A stretch of 64,000 nucleotides of DNA, from the NCBI RefSeq assembly GCF_030440515.1, contig NZ_CP076543.1, forward strand, positions 496,001 through 560,000, read 5' to 3'. The translations under genes and the position numbers were made by a program. Below are positions 43,311 through 51,888 of the stretch, one piece after another. Origin of the DNA: Streptomyces xanthophaeus. GTDB taxonomy: Bacteria; Actinomycetota; Actinomycetes; Streptomycetales; Streptomycetaceae. Each line of letters opens with the position of its first letter. Position 1 is the first letter of the stretch. A model generated the notes under the pieces. It worked only from the letters and a program-made list of their open reading frames with translations, ran no database searches and had not been told where the DNA came from.

Positions 43311-44933
43311 ATGGCCGGCACCACCCCGCAGCCGCCTCAGTCCACCTCCCGCACCCGGTCCTGGTGGGGCTGGGGCTGGACGGACGCGCATCCCGACGAC
43401 GCGGAGTGCACCGCGATCGGCGCCCTCCTCCCCGGTACCCTCAGCCGCCCGCTGCCCGTGCCCCGCGTCCACGACCTGGCCATCGCCGGCCCCGCAGTCG
43501 AGCCCCCTCCGAGCCTCGCCCACCTGGTCTGCGCCGATCCCGCGGACCGCGCCGCGCACGCCATGGGCAAGGCCTACCGCGACGTGGTGCGCGCCCTGCG
43601 CGGACGCCCCGGCCGCATCCCCGACCTCGTCGCCCGCCCCACGGACGACCAGGGTGTGGCCGATCTGCTGGACTGGGCCGGTGAACGGCAGGTCGCCGTC
43701 GTCCCGTACGGCGGGGGCTCCTCGGTCTCCGGGGGCGTCGAGTACCGCGGCGATGCCCACCGGGCCGTCATGTCCCTGGACCTGACCGCCATGGACCGCG
43801 TGCTGGAGGTCGACACCCGGGGCCGGGCGGCGCGCATCCAGGCCGGCACGCTCGGGCCGAGCCTGGAGGACCAGCTGCGGCCCCACGGCCTCACCCTGCG
43901 GCACTTCCCGCAGAGCTTCGAGTTCTCCACGCTGGGCGGCTGGCTCGCCACCCGGGCCGGCGGCCACTACGCCACCGGCCGTACGCACATCGACGACTTC
44001 GTCCAGTCGCTGCGCGTCGTGACCCCGGCCGGCACCAGCAGCTCGTGGCGGCTGCCCGCCTCCGGGGCGGGCCCCTCCCCCGACCGCCTGTTCCTGGGCT
44101 CCGAAGGGGCTCTCGGCATCATCACCGAGGCATGGGTACGCCTGCAGGAACGCCCCCGGCACAAGGCGTCCGCCGCAGTCGCGTTCACGGACTTCCAGAA
44201 CGCCCTCGGGGCGGTGCGCGCCCTCGCACAGTCCGACCTCTCCCCCGCCAACTGCCGCCTGCTGGACTCCGGCGAGGCGGCGCTGTCGGGCGCCGCGCAC
44301 GACGGCAGCTCCGTACTGGTCCTGGGGTTCGAGTCGGCGGACGAACCGGTGGCCGCCCTGCTCGAACGGGCCGTCGCGCTGGCCCGTTCGCACGGCGGCC
44401 GGTACGGGGGGACGGGCGGGGCCGGCGGCCCGCTGGAGAGCCCGGACGGCGACGCGGCCGTGAGCGCGTGGCGCTCGGCGTTCCTGCGGATGCCCTACCT
44501 CCGCGACGGTCTGGCCCGGATGGGCGCGGTCGCCGAGACCTTCGAGACGGCGGCCACCTGGGACCGGATCCCCGGCCTGATCGAGGAGGTGCGCAGGGAG
44601 GTCGGCGAGGCGGCGGTCAAGGCCACCGGATTCCCGGCGACGGTCAACTGCCGTCTGACGCACGTGTATCCGGACGGTGCGGCGCCCTACTTCACCGTGC
44701 TCGCCGCCGGCCGGGCCGGTGACGAGGTCGCCGTCTGGGACGACCTCAAGGCCGTCGCGAGCGAGGTCCTGCACCGCCACCGGGCCACCATCACCCACCA
44801 CCACGCGGTCGGCCGGGACCACCGCCCCGGCTACGACCGCCAGCGCCCGGAACCGTTCGCCCTCGCCCTGAGGGCCGCGAAGGGGGCCCTCGATCCGCAC
44901 GGCATCCTCAACCCCGGAGTGCTCGTGGACTGA
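43311..44933 (+). CDS. FAD-binding oxidase, alkylglycerone-phosphate-synthase-like
   Basis: A 540-residue flavoprotein. The FAD-binding type 4 (PCMH) domain has 'VVPYGGGSSVSGGVEYRG' and 'HFPQSFEFSTLGGWLATRAGGHYATG', which match the AGPS/D-lactate-dehydrogenase branch. 'LFLGSEGALGIITEAWVRL' follows. The C-terminal cap ends with the usual 'ALDPHGILNPGVLVD', and a His-rich 'THHHAVGRDH' lies at the active site as in AGPS. True AGPS makes ether lipids; the bacterial substrate is unknown. It is probably controlled by the divergent TetR. GGAG lies upstream of the ATG. Confidence 0.85.
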   Translation: MAGTTPQPPQSTSRTRSWWGWGWTDAHPDDAECTAIGALLPGTLSRPLPVPRVHDLAIAGPAVEPPPSLAHLVCADPADRAAHAMGKAYRDVVRALRGRPGRIPDLVARPTDDQGVADLLDWAGERQVAVVPYGGGSSVSGGVEYRGDAHRAVMSLDLTAMDRVLEVDTRGRAARIQAGTLGPSLEDQLRPHGLTLRHFPQSFEFSTLGGWLATRAGGHYATGRTHIDDFVQSLRVVTPAGTSSSWRLPASGAGPSPDRLFLGSEGALGIITEAWVRLQERPRHKASAAVAFTDFQNALGAVRALAQSDLSPANCRLLDSGEAALSGAAHDGSSVLVLGFESADEPVAALLERAVALARSHGGRYGGTGGAGGPLESPDGDAAVSAWRSAFLRMPYLRDGLARMGAVAETFETAATWDRIPGLIEEVRREVGEAAVKATGFPATVNCRLTHVYPDGAAPYFTVLAAGRAGDEVAVWDDLKAVASEVLHRHRATITHHHAVGRDHRPGYDRQRPEPFALALRAAKGALDPHGILNPGVLVD

Positions 44934-44936
44934 CCG

Positions 44937-44970
44937 GGGGCCGGGGCCGTCGGACGACGGCCCCGGCCCC
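44937..44970. terminator. Bidirectional terminator hairpin
   Basis: A perfect 15-bp stem, GGGGCCGGGGCCGTC with GACGGCCCCGGCCCC, around GGAC. It is three bases after the FAD-oxidase stop and just past the end of the converging methyltransferase gene. Confidence 0.9.
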
Positions 44971-44985
44971 TTCGGTGGGACGCGG

Positions 44986-45873
44986 TCAGACGCGGTCGGC
45001 CGCGATCAGGACGTACTGGAAGGAGCCGTCCTTGTAGGACTCGATGAACGCCTCTTCGATGCCGGTGACCAGGGAGGACGTGGCCCGCAGCTCCCAGTAG
45101 GGCAGAGTCTCGGGGGTCAGGTCGATGACGGCCTGCGGGACGAGACGGTTGTCGGCCATCGCACGCAGGTACTCGCGGCGGGAGTGGATGTTGCACTCGA
45201 AGTGCGCGTTGATCTGGGAGACCCACTTCGAGGGCTGGCCGTACTTCGGGTTCCAGCAGCCGGTGATGGTCACGTACCGGCCGCCGACCCCGAGGACGCG
45301 CGAGTGCTCCGCGAAGAGGTCGTGCAGGTCGACGTACATGCTCGACTCGTTGTTCCACGAGCCCGCGGCCTGCCCGGTCTCGAACGGGGTGCTGAGCATG
45401 TTGCAGACACGGGCCCGGACGTGGTCCTCGATGCCCAGTTCCTGGGCGCGCCCGTTGGCGAAGTCGGCCTGCTTCGCGGACAGGGTGACGCCCTCGACCT
45501 TGCATCCGAAGCGCTGGTGGGCCATGACCATCGAACCGCCGCGGCCGCAGCCCGCGTCGACGAGGGTGTCGTCGCGCCCGATGGGGCCGAGGTGCTCAAG
45601 GAGAAGTTCGGCCTGGGCCGACTCCAGGCGGTGGAGCTCGGCGATCAGCTTCTTCTCGTATGCGCTGTCCTCGGTGTCGCCGAGGGCGGCGTGGTCGATG
45701 TCGCCGATGCCGTAGTGGTGGTGGTAAAGCCCGTCGACATCGCCGAGACGCAGGTTCACGGGCCTGGCCTCGTGGTCCCAGTAACGGGCGATGTCCCCCT
45801 GGTAGGGAGTCACCGGGCCGGGGATGAACACGGAGGTGGTACCGGCGGCGGCGGTGAGATCGGTGCTAGTCAT
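44986..45873 (-). CDS. mtf: Geranyl diphosphate 2-C-methyltransferase
   Basis: A 295-residue SAM-dependent methyltransferase that converts geranyl diphosphate to 2-methyl-GPP, the precursor of 2-methylisoborneol. The SAM motif is 'LVDAGCGRGGSMVMAHQRFG'. Family-specific segments 'YWDHEARPVNLRLGDVDGLYHHHYGIG' and 'SWNNESSMYVDLHDLFAEHSRVL' match the Streptomyces enzyme (SCO7701 type). The ATG at 45873 has GGGA upstream. It follows the terpene cyclase by 15 bases in an operon with the encapsulin shell gene. Confidence 0.95.
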   Translation of the reverse strand: MTSTDLTAAAGTTSVFIPGPVTPYQGDIARYWDHEARPVNLRLGDVDGLYHHHYGIGDIDHAALGDTEDSAYEKKLIAELHRLESAQAELLLEHLGPIGRDDTLVDAGCGRGGSMVMAHQRFGCKVEGVTLSAKQADFANGRAQELGIEDHVRARVCNMLSTPFETGQAAGSWNNESSMYVDLHDLFAEHSRVLGVGGRYVTITGCWNPKYGQPSKWVSQINAHFECNIHSRREYLRAMADNRLVPQAVIDLTPETLPYWELRATSSLVTGIEEAFIESYKDGSFQYVLIAADRV

Positions 45874-45888
45874 GAACAATTCCCATCT

Positions 45889-47247
45889 TTACCAGAAATC
45901 GGGCAGGCTGTAGCGATAGGTGTTGGTCTGGTGCCAGTAGTGGTTGCCGTCGACCCATACGGCCACCCCGCGCAGGAAGCGCTGAACGCTCGGGACGGGG
46001 CAGGTGACGGCCAGGTCGGCGGCTGCGGCCTCGAAGTCGCGCATCAGGTCGTTGTGGACCTCGACGGCCTTCAGGTAGGCCTCCTGGTCGGAGCAGCTCT
46101 CGCGTTCGGCGATCACCACCGGCAGGTTCAGGTGCCGTCCGGGACTGGCCAGTTCCTTGGTGTAGGAGTACAGGTCGTTGACGATGGTGGTGGCGTTACC
46201 GGCCAGCGCGATCACCCGTTGCATGGCGGGCTGCGCGTGGAGGTCCGCCGGCAGTTCGTAGCCGCCGACGGAGTCGGTGATGGTGGGGCAGGGGCGGAAG
46301 TTGTTGAACTGGCGCATCGCCAGGTACTCCCACACCTCCGGGACGTACTCCGTCTGCGCCCAGGCCCCCTCGGCGAGATAGCCCATGTGCAGCCGGGCCA
46401 TGTCGTGCCGGAACCGGTCGGCCTGCGAGGGGGTGGTGGCCTGGAGGAAGTACTCCATGGCCGAGCGGTAGGCGCGCCGCGGAGCGTCCGAGAGGAGCGA
46501 CGCCTCCCAGTCCGGCGCGTACTCCTTCGTCGTGTGGACGGGGTCGAGTGCGGTGTGCGCCAGCAGCAGGCGTCCGCCGAGGCCGACGGGCGAGCCTCCG
46601 TGGTCCTCGCAGTAGCAGTCGTCGACCGCGTTCTCGGCGACCATCAGCCGGGTGGCGAGCATCAGGTGGTCGATGCTGGGGGCGTCCGGATGACAGGCGA
46701 CCATGTAGCGCCCGACGGAGAAGCCGTCGAACTGGTCCTCCCAGTCCTCCGGGTAGAGCGACACCTCGTCCAGTGCCCAGGCCTTGATCCGGCGGCTGAG
46801 CTCCTCCACCCGCACCGGATCGGGCTCCGGCACCGGGTGGTAATAGAGGCCCGGGATCGGGTTGCCGGCCACGGGCGCGGGTGCGGGTGCGTCCGGCGCC
46901 GCGGCGGCCGCGGGCGCGTCGCTCCGGGCCCAGTGCAGGCTCGCCGTACCCAGGCCGCTGGGCCCGCGCAGGATCCGTTCGAGGGCGGCACTCGGCTGCG
47001 GCGCGGCGGCTGCGGCCGCCCCCTCGTCGGGTACGGGTACGGATACGGGTGTCAGGACCGGCGGCCCCGTCGGCAGGGCCGGCGGGACGGGCAGGGCGGG
47101 CGAGGGCGGTGGAGGAGGCTCGCCCGGCCCGGCGCCGGCGTCGGGTTCGACGCCGGCGGCGAGGGCGCTGGCGAGCACGTGGGCCCCGAAGGACGCCACG
47201 GCGGCGGGCAGGCTCGACTGCAGAGGGGAAGGCCCAGGATCGGGCAT
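45889..47247 (-). CDS. tpc: 2-methylisoborneol synthase (terpene cyclase)
   Basis: A 452-residue class I terpene cyclase that turns 2-methyl-GPP into 2-methylisoborneol, an earthy odorant. Metal motifs are DDCYCED (Asp209, Asp210) and NDLYSYTKE (from Asn357). The catalytic domain starts near residue 125. The first ~120 residues are Pro/Ala-rich and disordered. In homologous systems this region directs the enzyme into the family 2B encapsulin shell, encoded immediately upstream here. AAGGAG precedes the ATG. Confidence 0.96.
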   Translation of the reverse strand: MPDPGPSPLQSSLPAAVASFGAHVLASALAAGVEPDAGAGPGEPPPPPSPALPVPPALPTGPPVLTPVSVPVPDEGAAAAAAPQPSAALERILRGPSGLGTASLHWARSDAPAAAAAPDAPAPAPVAGNPIPGLYYHPVPEPDPVRVEELSRRIKAWALDEVSLYPEDWEDQFDGFSVGRYMVACHPDAPSIDHLMLATRLMVAENAVDDCYCEDHGGSPVGLGGRLLLAHTALDPVHTTKEYAPDWEASLLSDAPRRAYRSAMEYFLQATTPSQADRFRHDMARLHMGYLAEGAWAQTEYVPEVWEYLAMRQFNNFRPCPTITDSVGGYELPADLHAQPAMQRVIALAGNATTIVNDLYSYTKELASPGRHLNLPVVIAERESCSDQEAYLKAVEVHNDLMRDFEAAAADLAVTCPVPSVQRFLRGVAVWVDGNHYWHQTNTYRYSLPDFW

Positions 47248-47352
47248 CCGTAACTCCTTGGAGAGGTAAGTGGGCTGTCCCGGATCCCGGGCATGCTCGG
47301 CGGGCCAGGACAGGCAGAGGTCCTGGCTGTCACGGCCGTCGGGCAGGTCCTC

Positions 47353-48765
47353 TTAGTCCCGCCTGCGGGCGATCTGCACGTTCTCCAGCACACCGAGCGC
47401 GTCGGGCACCAGGATGGCGGCGGAGAAGTAGGTGGTGACCAGGTAGGAGATGATCGCCTGCTCGCTGATCCCCATGAAGCGCACCGAGAGGCCCGGCTCG
47501 TACTCCTCCGGCAGGCCGGTCTGGCGCAGCCCGATGACACCCTGGTTGTCCTCGCCGGTTCGCATGACGAGCACCGAGCTGGTGTTCTCCTTGCTGATCG
47601 GGATCTTGTTGCAGGGCAGGATCGGGACCCCGCGCCAGGCAGGGACCGACTGCCCGCCGACGTCGACGTGGTCCGGGTAGAGCCCGCGGGCGTTGAACTC
47701 GCGCCCGATCGCGGCGATCGTCCGGGGGTGGGCGAGGAAGAACTTGGAGCCGCGGCGGCGGCAGAGCAGCTCGTCGAGGTCGTCCGGGGTCGGGGGGCCG
47801 GAGTGGGTCTGGATCCGCTGCTTGAAGGCCGCGTTGTGGAGGAGACCGAAGTCCCGGTTGTTGATCAGCTCGTGCTCCTGGCGCTCGCGCAGCGCCTCGA
47901 TGGTGAGCCTGAGCTGTTCCTCGGTCTGGTTGTGCGGCCCGTTGTAGAGGTCGGCGACCCTGGTGTGGATCCGCAGCACGGTCTGCGCGATGGAGAGTTC
48001 GTACTCGCGGGGCTTGAGCTCGTAGTCGACGAAGGCGCCGGGCAGGTCCGCCTCACCGGTGTGGCCGGCGGACATCGCGATCTCGGCCTCGCCGTGCCGG
48101 TTCTGGCGCTGGTGCGGGAGCGAGCTGAACCGGTTGATGTGGTCCTGGAGTTGCGGCGCCGCGGCGAGCACGGAGGCGAAGTCGCCGCGGGAGAGGGTGA
48201 GCAGGATACCGGGGGTCTCGGCGGTGGCCGTGTAGTCCCAGGTGGCGTCCGCGTCCAGCAGGGCGTTCTCGCCGAACCGGTCGCCGTCGGCGAGTACGGC
48301 GACGGCGACGTCGTCGCCGTACTTGCCGACGGAGGTCTGGCTGATGCGGCCGTGGGCGATCAGGTGGATCTGGTCGGCGGGGGCACCGCGCTCGACGATC
48401 ACCTCACCGGCCCGGAAGTCGCGCTGGACGCACCGGCCGGCGATCGCGGTCAGCACGTCGTCGTCCTCGAAGCCGCGCAGCAGGGCCAGTTCGCCGAGCT
48501 CGCGCGGGATCACCCGGACGTTCGCGCCGTCCTGGACGAACTCGATGGTGCCGTCGCCCACGGTGTACGTCAGCCGGCGGTTGACCCGGTAGGTGCCGCC
48601 CTTGGTCTCCACCCAGGGGAGCATCCGCAGCAGCCAGCGGGAGGTGATCTCCTGCATCTGCGGGGCGGACTTGGTCGTGCTGGCGAGGTTGCGGGCAGCC
48701 GCCGTGCTCAGGCTGGACTGCCGCGGCGGCTCCAGCTGGGCTTCCGGGCTGGTGTCAACGGTCAT
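47353..48765 (-). CDS. eshA: Family 2B encapsulin shell protein (EshA-like, cyclic-nucleotide-binding domain)
   Basis: A 470-residue protein that forms a virus-like nanocompartment. A cyclic-nucleotide-binding-like domain (about residues 95-215: '[44 protein letters not shown]', '[12 protein letters not shown]') is inserted in an HK97-type shell fold. The fold continues with '[24 protein letters not shown]', '[20 protein letters not shown]' and '[25 protein letters not shown]'. In Streptomyces such shells enclose 2-methylisoborneol synthase. The ATG at 48765 has AGGAG ten bases upstream; an upstream extension is unsupported. It is the first gene of the operon. Confidence 0.93.
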   Translation of the reverse strand: MTVDTSPEAQLEPPRQSSLSTAAARNLASTTKSAPQMQEITSRWLLRMLPWVETKGGTYRVNRRLTYTVGDGTIEFVQDGANVRVIPRELGELALLRGFEDDDVLTAIAGRCVQRDFRAGEVIVERGAPADQIHLIAHGRISQTSVGKYGDDVAVAVLADGDRFGENALLDADATWDYTATAETPGILLTLSRGDFASVLAAAPQLQDHINRFSSLPHQRQNRHGEAEIAMSAGHTGEADLPGAFVDYELKPREYELSIAQTVLRIHTRVADLYNGPHNQTEEQLRLTIEALRERQEHELINNRDFGLLHNAAFKQRIQTHSGPPTPDDLDELLCRRRGSKFFLAHPRTIAAIGREFNARGLYPDHVDVGGQSVPAWRGVPILPCNKIPISKENTSSVLVMRTGEDNQGVIGLRQTGLPEEYEPGLSVRFMGISEQAIISYLVTTYFSAAILVPDALGVLENVQIARRRD

Positions 48766-49041
48766 CGGGCGAGCTCTCCTTCGCAAGGGTGGTGATCGGC
48801 GGATGCGCACGTCACCGAGGAACGAGGAAAAAAGGGGGGATTATCCGGGAATTCCGTCCAGATCCGGGGGAACAGTAACGGCCGGTACACCCGCCTTGAG
48901 CCTGAAAACCGTTGGCATTACCTCAATGCAGTGATCTTGTACCGCAGGTGGTTTGCCGGGGTTGTGAACGATATTCGGCCTTGGTCACGAACACGTCCGA
49001 AAAGCGGCGCCGCGGTCAGCCCGGCGGGCTGCCCTCATCTG
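48766..49041. other. Non-coding region carrying the encapsulin operon promoter
   Basis: No gene seen. On the minus strand, GGATAATCC (plus-strand about 48838-48846) could hold the -10 box about 75 bases before the encapsulin start. The middle part (48900-49000) is less G+C-rich than its surroundings, as expected of a regulated promoter region. No convincing palindrome found. Confidence 0.35.
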
Positions 49042-49300
49042 CTAGAGCGTGCCCGCTCCGGCGCGGCCGGCTGCCACATCGCCGTCACCTCCAGGGGACC
49101 CACCGCGAGGCGCGGCCTCGGGTGCCACGCCGATGGCGGCGGGCTCCGCGGTCCAGGGCCCGGGCACACCGAGCAGGCGGTCGAGCACGTCGTCGAGAAC
49201 GTCGGCGAGGAGGTCCTCCCGGCCGTCGAAGTACTGGTGGGCGGCGGCCTTCGAGAAGCCCGCGGCCTCAAGGGCGGAACCGAATTGATCACGTTTGACG
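49042..49300 (-). pseudogene. Remnant of a TetR-family regulator
   Basis: The reverse frame contains 'GFSKAAAHQYFDGREDLLADVLDDVLDRLL' features (49171-49260), a clear match to the recognition helix and helix 4 of TetR proteins. The first helices are missing or garbled ('MCPEDVKRDQFGSALEAA'). After about 40 residues the frame loses helical character and stops at TAG (49042-49044). It is too short for a working regulator. It lies upstream of the beta-lactamase on the opposite strand, so it may be the decayed former repressor of that gene. Confidence 0.5.
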
Positions 49301-49341
49301 TCTTCGGGGCACATGACCGGCCAGGAAGAGGAGAACCTCAC

Positions 49342-50241
49342 GTGAGGACCCCGGATGCATGGACGTCGCGACGCGCACTGCTGACCGTGGGGGCGGGGGC
49401 GGCACTGGCCGCGGCGCTGCCGGCGGGTACGGCCCGTGCAGCGTCACCGGTGGCGGGGCTGGGTGCGCTCGAGCGCGAGTACGGGGCGCGGCTGGGGGTG
49501 TACGCGCTGGACACCGCCACCGGCCGGACCGTCGTGCACCGGGCCGACGAACCGTTCCCCATGTGCTCGCTGTTCAAGACGCTTGCGGCGGCTGCCGTGC
49601 TGCGGGACCTCGACCACGACGGCGCGCATCTCGGCAAGCGCATCCACTACACGCTCCAGGACGTCACGGACGCGGGCGGCGGGTCGGTCACGGAGCTGCC
49701 CGCGAACATCGCGGGCGGTCTGACCGTGGCGGAACTCTGCTCCGCCGCCATCGCCCAGAGCGACAACGCGGCCGGCAACCTGCTGCTGCGCGAACTCGGC
49801 GGGCCCACCACGATCACCCGCTTCTGCCGCTCGCTCGGGGACCGTACGACCCGGCTCGACCGGTGGGAGCCGGACCTGAACACGGCCGAGCCGTGGCGGG
49901 TGACGGACATGACGACCCCCCGCGCGATCGGGCGGACGTACGCCCGCCTCGGGCTCGGCGACGCGCTGGACGCCGGGGACCGGGAGCAGCTGAACCGGTG
50001 GCTGCGCTCGAACACCACCAGCGGTGATCGCCTCCGGGCCGGCCTGCCGAAGGACTGGGTCGTCGCGGACAAGACGGGCGCCGGTTCGTACGGGACCAAC
50101 AACAACGTGGGCATCGCGTGGCCCCCGGGACGCCCGCCCGTGGTCCTGGCCATCCTCTCGACGATGCCGGAGGCGACGACCCCGCGCGACAACACGCTGA
50201 TCGCCAGAACCGCGAAGCTGCTGGCGGACGCGCTCGCCTGA
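49342..50241 (+). CDS. Class A beta-lactamase
   Basis: A 299-residue enzyme with the full class A set: nucleophile SLFK (Ser76, Lys79), SDN (140-142), the omega-loop EPDLN (Glu176-Asn180) and KTG (244-246). The N-terminus has a Tat-like signal (TSRRALLTVGAGAALAAALP) ending at ARA, so it is exported folded. It hydrolyses beta-lactams outside the membrane. The GTG at 49342 has AGGAG upstream. Chromosomal class A enzymes are common in Streptomyces. No intact regulator adjoins it, only a TetR remnant. Confidence 0.95.
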   Translation: MRTPDAWTSRRALLTVGAGAALAAALPAGTARAASPVAGLGALEREYGARLGVYALDTATGRTVVHRADEPFPMCSLFKTLAAAAVLRDLDHDGAHLGKRIHYTLQDVTDAGGGSVTELPANIAGGLTVAELCSAAIAQSDNAAGNLLLRELGGPTTITRFCRSLGDRTTRLDRWEPDLNTAEPWRVTDMTTPRAIGRTYARLGLGDALDAGDREQLNRWLRSNTTSGDRLRAGLPKDWVVADKTGAGSYGTNNNVGIAWPPGRPPVVLAILSTMPEATTPRDNTLIARTAKLLADALA

Positions 50242-50362
50242 CGGCGGACACCACCTCGCGCCGGGCGGGGCCGTGGCGTTGCCCTGGAACCCGCAGGCGG
50301 TGCGCGACGCGCGGGTGCACGCAGCCCTGGCCGAGGTCGACCGCCGTCAGGGGATCGACCGC

Positions 50363-50968
50363 TCACCCCGTGCCGGACCGGTGTCCGCCCACGTTGACGT
50401 GCCCGAGGCGCAGCCCGTCCAGGTTGAGGTCGAGGAGGCGTTCGGCCTGGGCCCGTTGCCCGGGGCCGGCCGAGGTGAGGGCGATGCCCGCGAGGGCGGC
50501 GAACATGTCGGTCGAGCTGATGTCGGACCTGATCGCGCCCGCGTCGGTGCAGGCCTCCATGAGGGACGTGAGGGCGTCCTGGATCATCCGGCGGCTGTCG
50601 GCGTAGGGGTTGCTCCCCGCCGCGAGGACGGCTCGCATCGCGTCGGCCATGCCCATCTTGGCGGTGGCGTAGTCGATGAAGCGGCGCGTCCAGGCGCGCA
50701 GGGCCTCGTACGGCGGCATGGTCCCCAGGAGGGTGGGGACGGAGTCGCACAGGCGGGCGACCTCGTTGCGGTAGGCCGCCTCGATCAGGGCTTCCCGGGT
50801 GGGGAAGTTGCGGTAGAGGGTGCCGGTGCCCACGCCGGCTTCCTTCGCGATGCGCTCGAAGTGCGCCTCCAGCCCCTGCTCGGTGAACACGCGCACCGCA
50901 GCAGCCAGGATCTTGTCCCGGTTGCGCTGCGCGTCGGCCCTCAGCGGGCGTCCTGCGTCTGCGGCCAT
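50363..50968 (-). CDS. TetR-family regulator
   Basis: A 201-residue regulator with the helix-turn-helix 'KILAAAVRVFTEQGLEAHFERIAKEAGVGTGTLYRNFPTREALIEAAY' (about residues 18-66). The ATG at 50968 has GGGAG upstream; a longer frame reaches into the operator. It is divergent from an SDR gene with two strong palindromes between, so it probably represses that gene and itself. Confidence 0.9.
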   Translation of the reverse strand: MAADAGRPLRADAQRNRDKILAAAVRVFTEQGLEAHFERIAKEAGVGTGTLYRNFPTREALIEAAYRNEVARLCDSVPTLLGTMPPYEALRAWTRRFIDYATAKMGMADAMRAVLAAGSNPYADSRRMIQDALTSLMEACTDAGAIRSDISSTDMFAALAGIALTSAGPGQRAQAERLLDLNLDGLRLGHVNVGGHRSGTG

Positions 50969-50993
50969 CAGCGGCTCCCTCGCTCCTCGCTTG

Positions 50994-51046
50994 CTAAGTG
51001 GAGGAGCCTCCACTTAGTGTGGAGTGAAGTGGCGGCGCCTCCACTT
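50994..51046. promoter_or_regulatory. Two palindromic TetR operators
   Basis: Operator 1 has perfect 11-bp arms CTAAGTGGAGG / CCTCCACTTAG around AG (50994-51017). Operator 2 has nine-bp arms AAGTGGCGG / CCTCCACTT around CG with one mismatch (51027-51046). Centres are about 31 bp apart, between the TetR and SDR genes. Confidence 0.85.
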
Positions 51047-51102
51047 TCACTCTAGGGCATGCCATCGGCCTGCCCCATTCCTCTTTCGAAGGGACTCCCG
51101 CC

Positions 51103-51834
51103 ATGCCGGGAATCGAAGGCAAGACCGTGGCCATCACCGGTGCCGGCAGCGGCATCGGCGAGGCGACCGCACTGCTGCTCGCCGAGCGGGGCGCGAAGGT
51201 GGTCCTCGGCGCACGCCGCACGGAACGCCTGGAGGCGCTGGCCGCCCGGATCGAGCGGGCCGGCGGTGAAGCCGCCTGGATCCGTACGGACGTGACGCGG
51301 CGCGCCGACGTGTCCGGCCTCGTCGACCTGGCGCGGGAGCGCTACGGCAGGCTCGACGTCCTCGTCAGCAATGCCGGGGTCGGGCTCATCTCCCCGCTCG
51401 ACGAACTGCGCGTCGAGGACTGGGAGGAGATGATCGACGTCAATCTCAAGGGCGTCCTCTACGGGATCGCCGCGGCGCTCCCCGTCTTCCGGGAGCAGGG
51501 CTGCGGACACTTCGTCAACACCGTGTCCACCGCCGGTCTGCGCGTCGTCCCGCTCCAGTCGGTGTACGCGGGCACCAAGAACGCCGTGCGCACGATCTCC
51601 GAGGGCCTGCGCCAGGAGGCCGGGGACAGCCTGCGCGTGACCGTCGTCTCGCCCGGGGCCGTCCGTACGGACTTCACCGGGCGCATGGAACCGCAGGCGC
51701 GGGCCCGGATCGACCGGATGATGGAGACCGCGCTGTCGCCGGACGCGGTGGCCCGCGCCATCGCCTTCGCCGTCGAGCAGCCGGACGGTGTCGACGTGGG
51801 CGACATCGTCGTGCGCCCGACCGCGCAGGCCTGA
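51103..51834 (+). CDS. Short-chain dehydrogenase/reductase
   Basis: A 243-residue classical SDR with TGAGSGIG, 'SNAGVGLISPLDEL', and catalytic Tyr/Lys in 'SVYAGTKNAVRTISEGLRQE'. It resembles oxidoreductases often derepressed with a divergent TetR in Streptomyces. The substrate is unknown. AAGGGA precedes the ATG. Confidence 0.9.
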   Translation: MPGIEGKTVAITGAGSGIGEATALLLAERGAKVVLGARRTERLEALAARIERAGGEAAWIRTDVTRRADVSGLVDLARERYGRLDVLVSNAGVGLISPLDELRVEDWEEMIDVNLKGVLYGIAAALPVFREQGCGHFVNTVSTAGLRVVPLQSVYAGTKNAVRTISEGLRQEAGDSLRVTVVSPGAVRTDFTGRMEPQARARIDRMMETALSPDAVARAIAFAVEQPDGVDVGDIVVRPTAQA

Positions 51835-51837
51835 GAA

Positions 51838-51875
51838 GGGGACCGGCTCCGGCCTGACGGGCCGTGCCGGTCCCC
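51838..51875. terminator. Bidirectional terminator hairpin
   Basis: GGGGACCGGC (51838-51847) pairs with GCCGGTCCCC (51866-51875) between the converging SDR and acyl-CoA dehydrogenase genes. Confidence 0.75.
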
Positions 51876-51888
51876 GGGGTCCGCGTTC

